A stretch of DNA of 64,000 nt from Fortiea sp. LEGE XX443 (GTDB taxonomy: Bacteria > Cyanobacteriota > Cyanobacteriia > Cyanobacteriales > Nostocaceae). This document shows positions 28,556 through 38,900 of this stretch, one piece after another. The notes beneath the pieces were generated by a model. That model saw nothing but the letters and a program-made list of their open reading frames with translations. It was not told the DNA's origin and made no database searches. The stretch spans positions 35,113 to 99,112 of the forward strand of contig NZ_JADEXZ010000013.1 of NCBI RefSeq assembly GCF_015206815.1, read 5' to 3'. The translations under genes and the position numbers were made by a program. How positions within the stretch are numbered: the first letter of the stretch is position 1; the number at the start of each line of letters is the position of its first letter.

Positions 28556-29143
28556 TTAATCTAGCGTAATTTTCCCTTGGCGCAAAATTTGCCAGTCTGT
28601 CCCAGTCCACTTGGCAACAGTGGAAGGTACACCAACCTCTGACATTTCGCCAAAAAATTCTGTAGTTGCCAAGGTTAAAGCATCAGGAAATTGCACCGTA
28701 ATTTCTGCCATTGTTTTTAAAGGCGGCTGACCAGAAAAATTGGCACTTGTTGTTGCTAAAGGGCCAGTTTTCGCCAAAATAGCACGAGCGATCGCATTAT
28801 CAGGTACTCGAATACCTATCGTCTTTGGATCAGTCGGGTTGACATGTTTAGGTAAGCGATCGCTGGCTGGCAATACTAACGTTAGCGCTCCCGGCCAATA
28901 TTTATTCACTACTTGTTGCCAAAGTTCATACTCATCCTCGCTACCTTTGACGTAAGGCCATAAATCCTCAGCACTAGCAGCCATCAAAATCAAAGGTTTG
29001 TCCTGACTACGGTGCTTGGCAGCAAAAATTAAAGCGGCTTTTTCTGGTAAAGTTGCCAGCGCCGGCACAGTATCTGTGGGAAAACTCACTAGGCAACCAG
29101 CTTGTGCGCCAGCTATCAGGTCTTCTAAATTAACTTGAGCCAT
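28556..29143 (-). CDS. tsaC: L-threonylcarbamoyladenylate synthase
   Basis: TsaC (YrdC/Sua5 family) makes threonylcarbamoyl-AMP from threonine, bicarbonate and ATP, the first step of the t6A37 modification of ANN-decoding tRNAs. The 195-residue protein shows FPTDTVPALATLP, KHRSQDKPLILM, WPGALTLVLPAS, KTIGIRVPDNA and LATTSANFSGQPP, all typical of the YrdC fold. It lacks the extra Sua5 C-terminal domain. tsaD, the final enzyme of the pathway, is at 34940-35983. Confidence 0.9.
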   Translation of the reverse strand: MAQVNLEDLIAGAQAGCLVSFPTDTVPALATLPEKAALIFAAKHRSQDKPLILMAASAEDLWPYVKGSEDEYELWQQVVNKYWPGALTLVLPASDRLPKHVNPTDPKTIGIRVPDNAIARAILAKTGPLATTSANFSGQPPLKTMAEITVQFPDALTLATTEFFGEMSEVGVPSTVAKWTGTDWQILRQGKITLD

Positions 29144-29204
29144 GTTTACGAAATATTAGGAGTTATGAATGAAAAATGTGTAATTTTTTGTATTTTCACT
29201 CATA

Positions 29205-29241
29205 TAGCAGGTGACAGGGAACAGGTGACAGGTGACAGGGT
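29205..29241 (+). repeat. GTGACAG heptad repeats
   Basis: Four or so tandem copies of GTGACAG and the variant GGAACAG lie in the spacer between tsaC and prmC. The complementary motif (CCTGTCACCTGC) recurs near 34935-34948. Confidence 0.75.
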
Positions 29242-29378
29242 TAAAAGTCTTTTAGTGCATGAGTTTTATCATTGGCCAATGTCCTAACTGCCTTGGCTAC
29301 TGCTATAACTCCGGTAAATAGTCCTGGCAAATATAATTCGCGGCTACACAAACTAAGTCCGCCTGCGCGGACTAAAAT

Positions 29379-30296
29379 TTAGGGATTCACATAAGCTAGG
29401 GCAAAACGTTCAATTCCCTCTAAATCAGAGTGGATTTGAATATTGCAATAGCTACCTTGATTTTGCAAAAGTTCTCGCACTGTATCGGCTTGCCCTAACA
29501 TCATCTCAATCAACCACACACCACCAGGGCGCAAATAGCTGGAGGAGACTTCAATTAAATGGCGAATATCATCTAAGCCATCAGCACCACCATCCAAGGC
29601 CAAATGTGGCTCATGTTTCATCACTTCTGGTTCTAGGGTAGCCACAGTTTCAGTAGGGATATATGGCGGATTGGAAACCATAGCACTAAATTGGCCTTTC
29701 AGAGATGTTAATGGTTCCCACCACGAACCTTGAGCAAAGTGAATCCGTTCGGCAAATCCCAAATTTTGGGCGTTGGCTTGGGCAATTTCTAGGGCTGCGG
29801 TACTGTAATCAACAGCATGAATTGTGGCTTTTGGCAACGCATCCGCAAGTCCAATAGCGATCGCACCACTACCAGTTCCCAAGTCTACCCAGTGTCCTTG
29901 GTCTAAAGGGGGTATGGCCTCACTCTGAGAAATGGCTGCTACAGCTAAATCAATTAAGCACTCTGTCTCTGGTCGAGGAATCAAAACCGCACTCGACACC
30001 ATGAGTTTAAATTGTCGCCAAGGGGTGATTCCAGCAATATACTGCGCTGGTAAGCGATCGCGCAGTCTTCTCTGCCAAAGCTCCTCTAAATCTATCAAAG
30101 ACATTGCCATTGGTATTCCAGACAAGTCTTTGAAAGACTCTAAACATAATGCTAAACGGTCTAAACCAGCGATTTCTTGTAGCAACCAATCAACTTCGTA
30201 TGGTGAAATATCATTGGCGATCGCAGCTTGCATTGCTTGGTTGCGCCACCGCCAAAGTTCTATACCCGAAACTACCCTTGGCCTTTGCTCTACCAT
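29379..30296 (-). CDS. prmC: Peptide chain release factor glutamine methyltransferase
   Basis: PrmC (HemK) methylates the glutamine of the GGQ loop in release factors RF1 and RF2. The protein has 305 residues with a helical N-terminal domain, the SAM motif VDLGTGSGAIAIGLADALP, the acidic ribose contact in IHAVDYSTAA, and the catalytic NPPY in MVSNPPYIPTETVA, followed by EPHLALDGGADGLD. Both length and motifs are standard. No release-factor gene is adjacent. Confidence 0.93.
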   Translation of the reverse strand: MVEQRPRVVSGIELWRWRNQAMQAAIANDISPYEVDWLLQEIAGLDRLALCLESFKDLSGIPMAMSLIDLEELWQRRLRDRLPAQYIAGITPWRQFKLMVSSAVLIPRPETECLIDLAVAAISQSEAIPPLDQGHWVDLGTGSGAIAIGLADALPKATIHAVDYSTAALEIAQANAQNLGFAERIHFAQGSWWEPLTSLKGQFSAMVSNPPYIPTETVATLEPEVMKHEPHLALDGGADGLDDIRHLIEVSSSYLRPGGVWLIEMMLGQADTVRELLQNQGSYCNIQIHSDLEGIERFALAYVNP

Positions 30297-30381
30297 GCTT
30301 TAACGTTTTGACTTTGCAGACTGGGAATGACTACCACCATTTAGTAGAGTTCGGATTTAAAGTACGTAAGTCATAAATTCA

Positions 30382-31191
30382 TTATTTTTTAGGAGCAGGT
30401 GTCCTAGAAGGTCTATTAGCTGGTGGTTGATTAGGCGTGGTTGATTTAGGCGAGAGTGAGCTGAGAAATTCTATAGACTCCCGTGATGGCCATAGAACAA
30501 ATTTACTCATATTTGGATCGTTACTGCTATTGAGTGTATCAATAACACTATATAGATCTGCTACTTCGATTCCCGCATCCTTAGCTTCTTGTGGCACAGC
30601 TTTTTTAAACTCGTCTAACAAAGCTGTGGCTTGTTCTTTCTCGAAATATAAAGGAACATACCGCTCTTTGCTTTGGGGAACAGGAATGGTCAAATAACCT
30701 TTCTTCAATTTCGGTATAAACAAGGGAATACCGTTAAATTGCTGGACTTTTTGACCATTTTGATTCAGAAGTGTTTTTGCTGATTCTAACTGTTGTTGCG
30801 TTGGCACTAAAGTATAAATTGTAGAATCTTTTTTCTTTTTAGCTTCTTGAACTATCTGATAGTAATTTGCTAATGACAGAGGTGTTACCTGGAACGTGCT
30901 TGCTAATTGGGGGTTTTCTTTCTTGATCCGAACATCCAAAAATTTCTGAGCATCTTGCTTGCTGATAAAAAAACCGACTTGTGAAATAGCCTTAGATTCG
31001 TTGTTTCTTGAGATAACTAAAAATTCGCCTTTAGGGTTAATAAGTGTAAATACAGGTACTGACTGTAGCTTTTTCACTATTTCATTTTGTGGCAATGCTA
31101 CTGCCTGCAAAGTCCCAATCTCCGATATTCCTCCAAAGATTACACTACCAGCTATACCCAATGTTGCGCCCCAGCGAACTAATGCTTTCAT
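30382..31191 (-). CDS. Tic22-like periplasmic protein
   Basis: The protein has a signal sequence (MKALVRWGATLGIAGSVIFG) and then a two-lobed domain with LQSVPVFTLINPKGEFLVIS, VGFFISKQDAQKFL and VPLYFEKEQATALLDEF, the Tic22 pattern. The cyanobacterial Tic22 homologue is reported to be periplasmic and to help outer-membrane biogenesis. The C-terminus is rich in proline, serine and threonine. GGAG five bases before the ATG at 31191 supports this start rather than 31209. It appears to be a single-gene unit. Confidence 0.82.
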   Translation of the reverse strand: MKALVRWGATLGIAGSVIFGGISEIGTLQAVALPQNEIVKKLQSVPVFTLINPKGEFLVISRNNESKAISQVGFFISKQDAQKFLDVRIKKENPQLASTFQVTPLSLANYYQIVQEAKKKKDSTIYTLVPTQQQLESAKTLLNQNGQKVQQFNGIPLFIPKLKKGYLTIPVPQSKERYVPLYFEKEQATALLDEFKKAVPQEAKDAGIEVADLYSVIDTLNSSNDPNMSKFVLWPSRESIEFLSSLSPKSTTPNQPPANRPSRTPAPKK

Positions 31192-31209
31192 AACTACTCC
31201 TAGCGTCAA

Positions 31210-31853
31210 TGGTTTTTTTATTAAGTCAGACTAATTGGTTGGATTTGCACAGCACTAACTTGTTTTAGTTATATAGCAATCCATTCAAGATGTGAAAAAG
31301 CCATTATGGCTGTTAAATGGTGACAATCAACTCGCAAAACGGAATATTTCTAAATTCTTGAGAACTCCTATGATATTTTCGTCGCAGTGGATTGTGCTGC
31401 AACTTGATTTTTTAATTTCACTTCGCCTTTCACCTGCACAAGAATTATAGATGCCTATTACATTCAGATCTCAACGAATGAAAAATTTTGCTGACTGTTG
31501 AGACGATTAATGCCATTTTATTGTCTTTCTCAAAAACTGGTGACGCGATCGCAAATTAAATCGTTCCATCTAGCTATTGAGCTATTCACAGCATCAATCA
31601 ATACCTAGCTCGGCTTCCGGCTAGTTCTGCGATTAAATACAATATGCCCAAACCTTTCTCAGGGAATATCTTGAGCGCATTACAAGGTAAATTCTTTTAT
31701 CTGTATATTTTTCCATTTATTGTTAAATTTACTACGCAACTTACTTATTTAGTGGGCATCAAGTATAGTAAATTCTGATTTAGCTTTGAAAAAATAAAAA
31801 AAACTCCTATCTATGAAATAGCAAATAGGAGATTTACAGACACAAAAATCAAA
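31210..31853. other. Gene-free spacer between the Tic22-like gene and tRNA-Pro
   Basis: About 640 AT-rich bases with no supported gene. One HIP1-like GCGATCGC is near 31544. The repeated AATAGGAG/CTCCTAT sequences around 31805-31832 can form a hairpin just downstream of the leftward tRNA gene and may terminate it. Confidence 0.4.
31803..31833 (-). terminator. Possible terminator downstream of tRNA-Pro
   Basis: ACTCCTATC near 31803-31811 and AATAGGAGA near 31825-31833 can pair as CTCCTAT/ATAGGAG. On the minus strand, the direction of the tRNA, the stem is followed by a run of T (the A run before 31803 on the plus strand). Confidence 0.55.
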
Positions 31854-31927
31854 TCGGGATGACAGGATTTGAACCTGCGGCATCCTGCTCCCAAAGCAGG
31901 CGCGCTACCAAGCTGCGCTACATCCCG
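31854..31927 (-). tRNA. trnP: tRNA-Pro (anticodon TGG)
   Basis: On the minus strand the gene starts CGGGATG and ends CATCCCG with discriminator A. The anticodon stem is CCTGC/GCAGG with loop TTTGGGA, giving anticodon TGG. The D arm GCGC/GCGC and the T arm with TTCAAAT are regular. CCA is not encoded. Confidence 0.96.
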
Positions 31928-32191
31928 GATATTCTGATTAAGTTTTGCTGATTTTCTTTTTTGGCCTATACAGAATATAAACCTAAAAGCTTTGACAGTT
32001 ATACTTTACTTGGTTTTGCCAAGATGTCAATCTTACCACACCACCAATTCTAGTATACCAAACTTAACATATATTTGCCAACCACTTCTATGTTTATCGT
32101 CTCCCAAAACAAAATTTCGCTTAAATACCAACTTAGCTGTTCCAATTAACAAGGCTCAGGGTTACTGTGGTTGTTTTGATCACAATATTTT

Positions 32192-33092
<901 letters not shown>

Positions 33093-33812
33093 ATGGCTTC
33101 TGGTTTAAAATCTTCGACACTGGAACTCCTAAAGCGCTTTAATCGAGCGTTTCCCCAGTTTTATGAGCAATTTGTCAGTAGTGAGATTCAACTGCAAAAT
33201 CTCCGGTTAGCTTACCGTCTCTATAAAACCAGACGCGCCGTTATCGAGTTGAAGCCGGAAGGTAGCAAAAGCGCCCTGCACTTTGCCTACCGCAACCAGT
33301 CATTTCTCCTCAGTGATATTTTTGGTGTATTGGCAGCTTACGGTTTGACTATCCACGGTCTTAGTCTTTATGGTCAAATTCGACCTCCAATGCTAGTTTT
33401 CATTAAACTTTTGGTATCTCGTGGTAGCAAAGCTTTGACAGAAAAAACCTCAGAAAATGTTTGTCGCGCCATACGGGAAGCTTTGGGAGGGCGGTTTGAG
33501 GTTGAAGAAATGTTAGCCGTGGAATTTAATTTAGATGCTGGCTTAGAACAAGTACAAACTGAGTTCTATGTAGATCCTGTATTTCATCTGCCTGCTCTGG
33601 TGATTGAGGCAGATAACCAACCAGGATTATTTTACAAAGTGATGTACGCCATCTGGCAAGAAGACCTGCTAGTGGTCAATGCGAATTTGTTAGTGTGGCG
33701 GGGACGCACGCGGTTGATTCTCTATTTGTTGGGGCCGAATGAAAGCCTGATTCCTGAATATTTAGGACACAAAATTGCTGAAGGAGTCCGACAGAGGTTG
33801 TTAGGTAAGTAA
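33093..33812 (+). CDS. ACT-domain-like regulatory protein (hypothetical)
   Basis: The 239-residue protein appears to contain two ACT-like units: one around SFLLSDIFGVLAAYGLTIHG, the second around ALVIEADNQPGLFYKVMYAI with a following strand LVVNANLLVWRGRTRLILYL. The layout resembles the ACT repeats of GlnD or RelA, which bind small ligands, but no catalytic domain is attached. The N-terminal segment (LELLKRFNRAFPQFYEQFV) is helical. The ligand and partner are unknown. It lies 90 bases before the hydrolase and may be co-transcribed. Confidence 0.68.
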   Translation: MASGLKSSTLELLKRFNRAFPQFYEQFVSSEIQLQNLRLAYRLYKTRRAVIELKPEGSKSALHFAYRNQSFLLSDIFGVLAAYGLTIHGLSLYGQIRPPMLVFIKLLVSRGSKALTEKTSENVCRAIREALGGRFEVEEMLAVEFNLDAGLEQVQTEFYVDPVFHLPALVIEADNQPGLFYKVMYAIWQEDLLVVNANLLVWRGRTRLILYLLGPNESLIPEYLGHKIAEGVRQRLLGK

Positions 33813-33904
33813 TCAAAGGCTGAACTTATATGTTTCACACTTCATACTTCAGCCTTTTACATTCTGTATTTAGTCGTACCCATCCTTAAGGGTACGATAT
33901 AAGT

Positions 33905-34837
33905 ATGGCAACCATAGAAATCTTGGGCGTTCCACACGCTTACGAGTTAACGGCTCCCACATCCTGCCCTCATGCTTTGGTGTTCATCCACGGTTGGCTA
34001 AACAGCCGTGGGTACTGGCAGCCTGTGATTTCCCGTCTGTCAGCAGATTTACAATGTTTATCTTATGATTTGCGAGGTTTTGGTGAGTCACAGTGCCAAC
34101 CGGAAATTGATGTCAATCAGCTACAAAGTACTGTTGCTATGACAGCCCACTTTCTTGATACATCTGACTCATCATTTGATTTTCTGTATACACCAACTGC
34201 TTATGCTCAAGACTTAGCAGCTCTGTTACAACAGCTAAATATTACCAGTGCATGGCTGATTGGACACTCTTTGGGCGGCACGATCGCTCTTTGGGCAGCA
34301 GATCAAATGCCTGACTGTGTTCAGGGTGTGATTTGTATTAATGCAGGTGGTGGTATTTACCTCAAAGAAGCTTTTGAACAATTTCGTTCAGCCGGCCAGC
34401 GATTTTTACAAGTTCGTCCGCGCTGGCTATCTCAGCTACCTTTGATTGATTTGCTGTTTACTAGAGCAAGTGTAGCCCGTCCTTTAGACCGTCATTGGGC
34501 GCGTCAACGGGTGATAGATTTCGTTGTTGCTGACCCAGAAGCTGCCTTAGGGACGCTGTTAGAATCAACAACTGAAGAGGAAGTTAACCGATTACCTCAA
34601 TTAGTGTCGCAATTGAAGCAGCCAGTTTATTTTCTGACTGGTGCCGATGATAAGGTAATGGAACCCAAGTATGTTCGCCATTTAGCCAGCTTTCATCGGC
34701 TTTTCCAATACTGTGGTGACAATGTGATTGAAATTCCTGATTGTGGCCATTTGGCCATGTTAGAACAACCAGATGCCGTCGCTAGTCATATTCGTTCAAT
34801 AGTTATTAGTCAAGAGTCAAGAGTCAATGGTCAATAG
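33905..34837 (+). CDS. Alpha/beta-hydrolase fold protein
   Basis: The protein has the oxyanion strand HALVFIHGWLNSRGYW, the nucleophile elbow GHSLGGT, an acid in LTGADDKVM and a histidine in IPDCGHLAMLEQPDAV, so the Ser-Asp-His triad is complete. The length is normal (310). Reaction and substrate are not predictable. The last residues, SQESRVNGQ, are encoded by a CAAGAGT/CAATGGT heptad repeat that continues past the stop codon. Confidence 0.85.
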   Translation: MATIEILGVPHAYELTAPTSCPHALVFIHGWLNSRGYWQPVISRLSADLQCLSYDLRGFGESQCQPEIDVNQLQSTVAMTAHFLDTSDSSFDFLYTPTAYAQDLAALLQQLNITSAWLIGHSLGGTIALWAADQMPDCVQGVICINAGGGIYLKEAFEQFRSAGQRFLQVRPRWLSQLPLIDLLFTRASVARPLDRHWARQRVIDFVVADPEAALGTLLESTTEEEVNRLPQLVSQLKQPVYFLTGADDKVMEPKYVRHLASFHRLFQYCGDNVIEIPDCGHLAMLEQPDAVASHIRSIVISQESRVNGQ

Positions 34838-34846
34838 TCAATAGTT
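34802..34846 (+). repeat. AGTCAAG/AGTCAAT heptad repeats across the hydrolase stop codon
   Basis: Five or six degenerate tandem units of the type AGTCAAG, AGTCAAT and GGTCAAT span the last codons and stop codon of the hydrolase gene. Similar runs occur near 46711-46736, 58116-58136 and 63033-63049. Confidence 0.75.
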
Positions 34847-34939
34847 TTGGAGTAAACGACAAATGACTATTAACCATCAAAGTTTGATACAGCAATATTT
34901 AAATACCAAAAGATTTTTAACTCTGTAACATGTAACCTG

Positions 34940-35983
34940 TCACCTGCTATATAACTTCATCACCTGCGTAAGAGCTAGTCGTGACTCAACACCCAACGTT
35001 AACGGTGAGATGTGGCCGCGAGATAAGTGGTGAGATGCAGCACACGCAATCATGGCGGCGTTATCAGTACAATATTTCAACGGCGGGAACAGGACACGTA
35101 GGTTGTGCTCGCTGGCAGATGCCCGTAAGTGCTTTCTCAAACCGCTGTTTGCTGCTACCCCGCCACCAACGGCAATGGTATTAAGACCATAGTCAAGAGC
35201 GCAGGCGATCGCTCGTTTGGTGAGTGCTTTTGCTACAGTTTCCTGAAAACTCGCCGCTACGTCTGCCACCGGAACTTTCCCACCATCTTTCTCTAATTGC
35301 TGTACTAGCCGCAGTACGGCTGTCTTTAAGCCGCTAAAACTGCCATCATAGGGATGAAACCCTCCACCTGGTAAAGAAACTTTACCTTCTGGCAAGATAA
35401 AGGCTTGGGGATCACCCTGTTGAGCCAGGTTGTCAATAATTGGCCCGCCCGGATAACCTAGTTTTAATAATCGTGCTACCTTGTCAAAGGCTTCCCCCGC
35501 AGCATCATCCCGCGTTTCACCCAGGGTTTCGTAAACACCACAGTCTTTAACGTAAATCAAGCTTGTATGTCCGCCTGAAACTAGTAAGCTAAGAAAAGGG
35601 GGATCTAATGTTGGCTCACTCAAATAAGTCGCGTAAATGTGGCCTTCGAGGTGATGAACTCCCAAAAATGGTTTATTGTGTACCATCGCTAAAGTTTTGG
35701 CAGCAGTTAATCCTACCAACAGCGCTCCCACGAGTCCAGGGGCGCATGTGGCGGCGATGCCATCAATTTTTGACCAGTCTAACCCGGCTTGTTCCAGAGC
35801 TTGAGCGATCGCCTCGTTGATTGTTTCCAAATGCTGGCGAGATGCCACTTCCGGCACGACTCCACCATATTGCTGATGGATTGGTATTTGGGAAGCGATA
35901 ACACTACTGTAAACTTGACGATTGTTAACAATTGCGACGGCAGTTTCATCACAACTGGTTTCGATTGCTAAAACGTTGACCAT
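34940..35983 (-). CDS. tsaD: tRNA N6-adenosine threonylcarbamoyltransferase
   Basis: TsaD transfers the threonylcarbamoyl group to A37 of tRNA, completing t6A. It starts with [16 protein letters not shown] (ASKHA fold) and has the iron-binding HxxxH in [14 protein letters not shown], the nucleotide segment [24 protein letters not shown], and the second phosphate motif [13 protein letters not shown]. The length (347 from the ATG at 35983) is typical. It is divergent from psaF. The adenylate-forming partner tsaC is at 28.6 kb. Confidence 0.95.
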   Translation of the reverse strand: MVNVLAIETSCDETAVAIVNNRQVYSSVIASQIPIHQQYGGVVPEVASRQHLETINEAIAQALEQAGLDWSKIDGIAATCAPGLVGALLVGLTAAKTLAMVHNKPFLGVHHLEGHIYATYLSEPTLDPPFLSLLVSGGHTSLIYVKDCGVYETLGETRDDAAGEAFDKVARLLKLGYPGGPIIDNLAQQGDPQAFILPEGKVSLPGGGFHPYDGSFSGLKTAVLRLVQQLEKDGGKVPVADVAASFQETVAKALTKRAIACALDYGLNTIAVGGGVAANSGLRKHLRASASEHNLRVLFPPLKYCTDNAAMIACAASHHLSRGHISPLTLGVESRLALTQVMKLYSR

Positions 35984-36159
35984 CTCAGGGTTCTGCAAAA
36001 TAACTACTTGTTTGAGAAGCTTTAACTTTTATTTACTTAAACTTTACTCGGTTCCCAGGCAAGAGTATGATGACATGCTAGTTAGCCAAATAAAGAATGT
36101 ACAAGCCGCTTCGTTTTGTACATAAAACTTTTTCTTTTGTAATAAAAGGAAACAACTCC

Positions 36160-36654
36160 ATGCGACGATTGTTTGCTTTGATTTTAGCGATTTGTCTTTG
36201 GTTCAATTTTGCTCCGCCAGCTAAAGCTCTAGGGGCTAATCTGACACCCTGCCAAGACAACCCCGCATTTCAAGCACTAGCCAAAAATGCCCGGAATACC
36301 ACTGCTGATCCTCAATCAGGTCAAAAGAGGTTTGAGCGTTACTCTCAAGCACTTTGTGGCCCTGAAGGCTACCCTCACTTGATTGTTGATGGTCGTCTGG
36401 ATCGGGCTGGGGACTTTTTGATTCCCAGTATCCTCTTTCTCTATATAGCCGGTTGGATTGGTTGGGTAGGACGTGCTTACCTAATCGCAGTTAGAAAAGA
36501 ATCTGACTCCGAACAAAAAGAAATCCAAATCGATTTGGGTCTAGCATTACCCATCATGGCCTCCGGTTTTGCTTGGCCTGCAGCAGCTCTCAAAGAATTC
36601 CTTTCTGGCGAATTAACTGCTAAAGATTCAGAAATCCCTGTTTCTCCACGTTAG
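36160..36654 (+). CDS. psaF: Photosystem I reaction center subunit III (PsaF)
   Basis: PsaF is the plastocyanin/cytochrome c6-side subunit of photosystem I. The protein has a lumen-targeting signal peptide ([20 protein letters not shown], cleavage after AKA), a lumenal domain with [17 protein letters not shown] and a cysteine pair (CQDN and LCGPEG), and a membrane helix [27 protein letters not shown] before the ATG at 36160 decides this start against 36097. The mature length is standard. It heads a psaF-psaJ-psaL cluster. Confidence 0.97.
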   Translation: MRRLFALILAICLWFNFAPPAKALGANLTPCQDNPAFQALAKNARNTTADPQSGQKRFERYSQALCGPEGYPHLIVDGRLDRAGDFLIPSILFLYIAGWIGWVGRAYLIAVRKESDSEQKEIQIDLGLALPIMASGFAWPAAALKEFLSGELTAKDSEIPVSPR

Positions 36655-36693
36655 TTCAGCTTCACTTATTTATTGATTTTGGAGACTAAATAC

Positions 36694-36843
36694 ATGGCTG
36701 AAAAAAGCGATCAATCATCCTATTTGATCAAATTTATTTCCACAGCACCAGTGGCAGCGACCATCTGGCTGACAATTACAGCAGGCATTTTGATTGAATT
36801 TAACCGCTTTTTCCCAGACCTACTATTTCACCCAATGCCATAA
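36694..36843 (+). CDS. psaJ: Photosystem I reaction center subunit IX (PsaJ)
   Basis: A 49-residue reading frame, [14 protein letters not shown] to the end LLFHPMP, with a single membrane helix ([17 protein letters not shown]) and the typical [11 protein letters not shown] ending. PsaJ sits beside PsaF and stabilises it in photosystem I. GGAGA lies upstream of the ATG. It starts 40 bases after psaF, so co-transcription is near certain. Confidence 0.96.
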   Translation: MAEKSDQSSYLIKFISTAPVAATIWLTITAGILIEFNRFFPDLLFHPMP

Positions 36844-36899
36844 GCGGAGCATGGGATTTAAAACTGTTGCATGTGTAATTGAGAGGCGAACATAAAATT

Positions 36900-37418
36900 A
36901 TGGCGCAAGCAGTAGATGCTTCTAAGAATCTGCCCAGCGATGTGAGAAACCGGGAAGTAGTTTTTCCCGCAGAACGCGATCCTCAGCTGGGAAATCTCGA
37001 AACTCCAGTGAATTCTTCTCCGGCAATCCAGTGGTTCATTAACAACTTGCCAGCTTATCGTCCTGGTTTGACTCCTTTCAGACGTGGGCTAGAAGTTGGT
37101 ATGGCACATGGCTACTGGATATTTGGCCCCTTCGCTAAATTAGGACCCCTGCGTAATGCTCCGAATGCTAATTTAGCTGGTTTACTAGGAGCTATCGGCT
37201 TGGTAATTTTACTCACAGGGGCTTTGTCTTTATATGCTAATAGCAATCCTCCCAAAGCACTGAATAGCCCAACTGGAGCTTCAGCCCCAGATGCTTTTCT
37301 ATCTAATGAAGGCTGGAATAATTTTGCCAGTGCTTTCTTAATTGGTGGCATTGGTGGTGCAGTAGTTGCTTACTTCTTAACTAGCAATATTGCATTCATT
37401 CAAGGTTTAGTGGGTTAA
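36900..37418 (+). CDS. psaL: Photosystem I reaction center subunit XI (PsaL)
   Basis: PsaL mediates contacts between photosystem I monomers. The 172-residue protein shows the conserved N-terminal stretch (NREVVFPAERDPQLGNLETP), INNLPAYRPGLTPFRRGLEV with the chlorophyll-binding region GMAHGYWIFGPF, and helices LAGLLGAIGLVILLTGALSL and ASAFLIGGIGGAVVAYFL. The ATG at 36900 (MAQAVDASKN) fits. A terminator follows. No psaI lies on either side of it. Confidence 0.96.
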   Translation: MAQAVDASKNLPSDVRNREVVFPAERDPQLGNLETPVNSSPAIQWFINNLPAYRPGLTPFRRGLEVGMAHGYWIFGPFAKLGPLRNAPNANLAGLLGAIGLVILLTGALSLYANSNPPKALNSPTGASAPDAFLSNEGWNNFASAFLIGGIGGAVVAYFLTSNIAFIQGLVG

Positions 37419-37584
37419 TTTGGTTTCTTGGTAATTGGTAATTAGTGATTAGTCAAAGTTGGGAGTCGGAAGGTTTTTTGTAATAAGAAACTTTAGATGA
37501 TGACTTTCTAATTACTGATTATCATTTACCAATATGTAGCTGTACTAGATAAAAACAAATGTATTTTTGCTACGAAAATATTGG

Positions 37585-37617
37585 AAGGACACATATTTCT
37601 ATGTGTCCTTTATTATT
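37585..37617 (+). terminator. Rho-independent terminator of the psaFJL operon
   Basis: A perfect 11-bp stem, AAGGACACATA with TATGTGTCCTT, and a four-base loop TTTC, followed by TATTATT. It lies about 170 bases after psaL and before the convergent gmk, so it may serve both directions. Confidence 0.85.
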
Positions 37618-37642
37618 AGATATGCAAAATGCTTGGGTTTGA

Positions 37643-38242
37643 TTATCCAAATAAAACCGCTTCGATCGCCTCAACAGCGGTTTCAAAATCGTCATTTACG
37701 ATTTGCAGATCAAATTCATCAGCAGCTTCAATTTCTGCTTTAGCACGACATAGGCGACGAGCGATCGCTTCTTCAGCGTCTTGTCCACGACCACGTATCC
37801 GTTTTTCTAATTCATCAAAGGAGGGCGGCAAAATAAAAATGCTCAGGGCATTAGGAAAGGAAGCGCGAATTTGTCTTGCCCCTTCTAACTCAATTTCCAG
37901 CACTACCAACTTACCAGACTGAATTTGGTTTAGCACAGCTTCACGCGGAGTACCGTAATAATTCCCCGCAAATTCCGCCCACTCTAAGAATTCACCTTGA
38001 GCAACCAGTTGTTCAAACTTACTACGGTTAATAAAGTAATAATTTTTGCCATTTATTTCTCCAGGGCGAGGAGAACGAGTTGTCACGGATACAGAATAAT
38101 AAAGTTGCGGATGACGCTGCAACAGCGATCGCATTAAGGTACCTTTGCCAACTCCACTGGGGCCGGTTAAAACAATTAACTTGCCTGTAGGCGAGCATTC
38201 TTTGGTAGTAGCACTAGTCTGGATAGGTAAAACTTGCATCAT
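37643..38242 (-). CDS. gmk: Guanylate kinase
   Basis: Gmk phosphorylates GMP to GDP with ATP. The protein shows the P-loop [12 protein letters not shown], the GMP-binding region [31 protein letters not shown] and [14 protein letters not shown] with the family's usual length. The start MMQVLPIQ (38242 or 38239) is chosen, but the frame reaches 38266. It lies downstream of the remA-like gene, with 140 bases between. Confidence 0.94.
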   Translation of the reverse strand: MMQVLPIQTSATTKECSPTGKLIVLTGPSGVGKGTLMRSLLQRHPQLYYSVSVTTRSPRPGEINGKNYYFINRSKFEQLVAQGEFLEWAEFAGNYYGTPREAVLNQIQSGKLVVLEIELEGARQIRASFPNALSIFILPPSFDELEKRIRGRGQDAEEAIARRLCRAKAEIEAADEFDLQIVNDDFETAVEAIEAVLFG

Positions 38243-38409
38243 CCGTTCAACCTGTGAATTAATCAATAAATATGATTTATGAGTTTGTGTTCGTTGCCAG
38301 GGCGACCTCGACTAACGAATTTGTAGCACTGGTGACAGAAAGCCAGCCTAATTCACATGGTACTGCCGATATGGTGCAAATAGAATGGACGTTTGTCAAT
38401 TATGCCTAG

Positions 38410-38676
38410 TTAATTATCTACAGCATGATGATCACGAGAAATCACAAAACGATTTGCTACCGTTTCTGGTTGAATCGCTGAAAGGATTACGTGGCTGGAA
38501 TCTGTGATAATTACAGCCCTTGTCCGACGACCATAAGTTGCATCAATCAGCTGACCTCTGTCCCGCGCATCGGTGATGATCCGCTTAATTGGCGCAGATT
38601 CTGGACTAACAATCGCAACTACTCGGTTAGCCGAAACAATGTTGCCGAAGCCGATGTTTATTAATTGAATTTCCAT
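38410..38676 (-). CDS. remA: RemA-like (DUF370) DNA-binding regulator
   Basis: This 88-residue protein starts [20 protein letters not shown] and contains [20 protein letters not shown] and [18 protein letters not shown], the complete DUF370/RemA pattern. In Bacillus RemA activates extracellular-matrix and osmoprotection operons and is followed by gmk, as here. The function in cyanobacteria is not established to my knowledge. The symbol is by homology only. Confidence 0.9.
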   Translation of the reverse strand: MEIQLINIGFGNIVSANRVVAIVSPESAPIKRIITDARDRGQLIDATYGRRTRAVIITDSSHVILSAIQPETVANRFVISRDHHAVDN

Positions 38677-38900
38677 AAATTAACTGACATTTAATGTGGC
38701 ACGAGAATCCAGTAAGGAATGTATTCCCATGTTATCCCTAAAAAATAGGAGTTACAACGCATCACATCTAGCCAGCTTTAGTTTTTATAGAGCAAATGCT
38801 TTTTTTAGCTGTTTATTTGACAAATATACTGAAAATATTCCCCAAGACACATGCACAACTATGAGAATGCAATCTAGTCCAAAGAAGCAGAGGGGAAATA

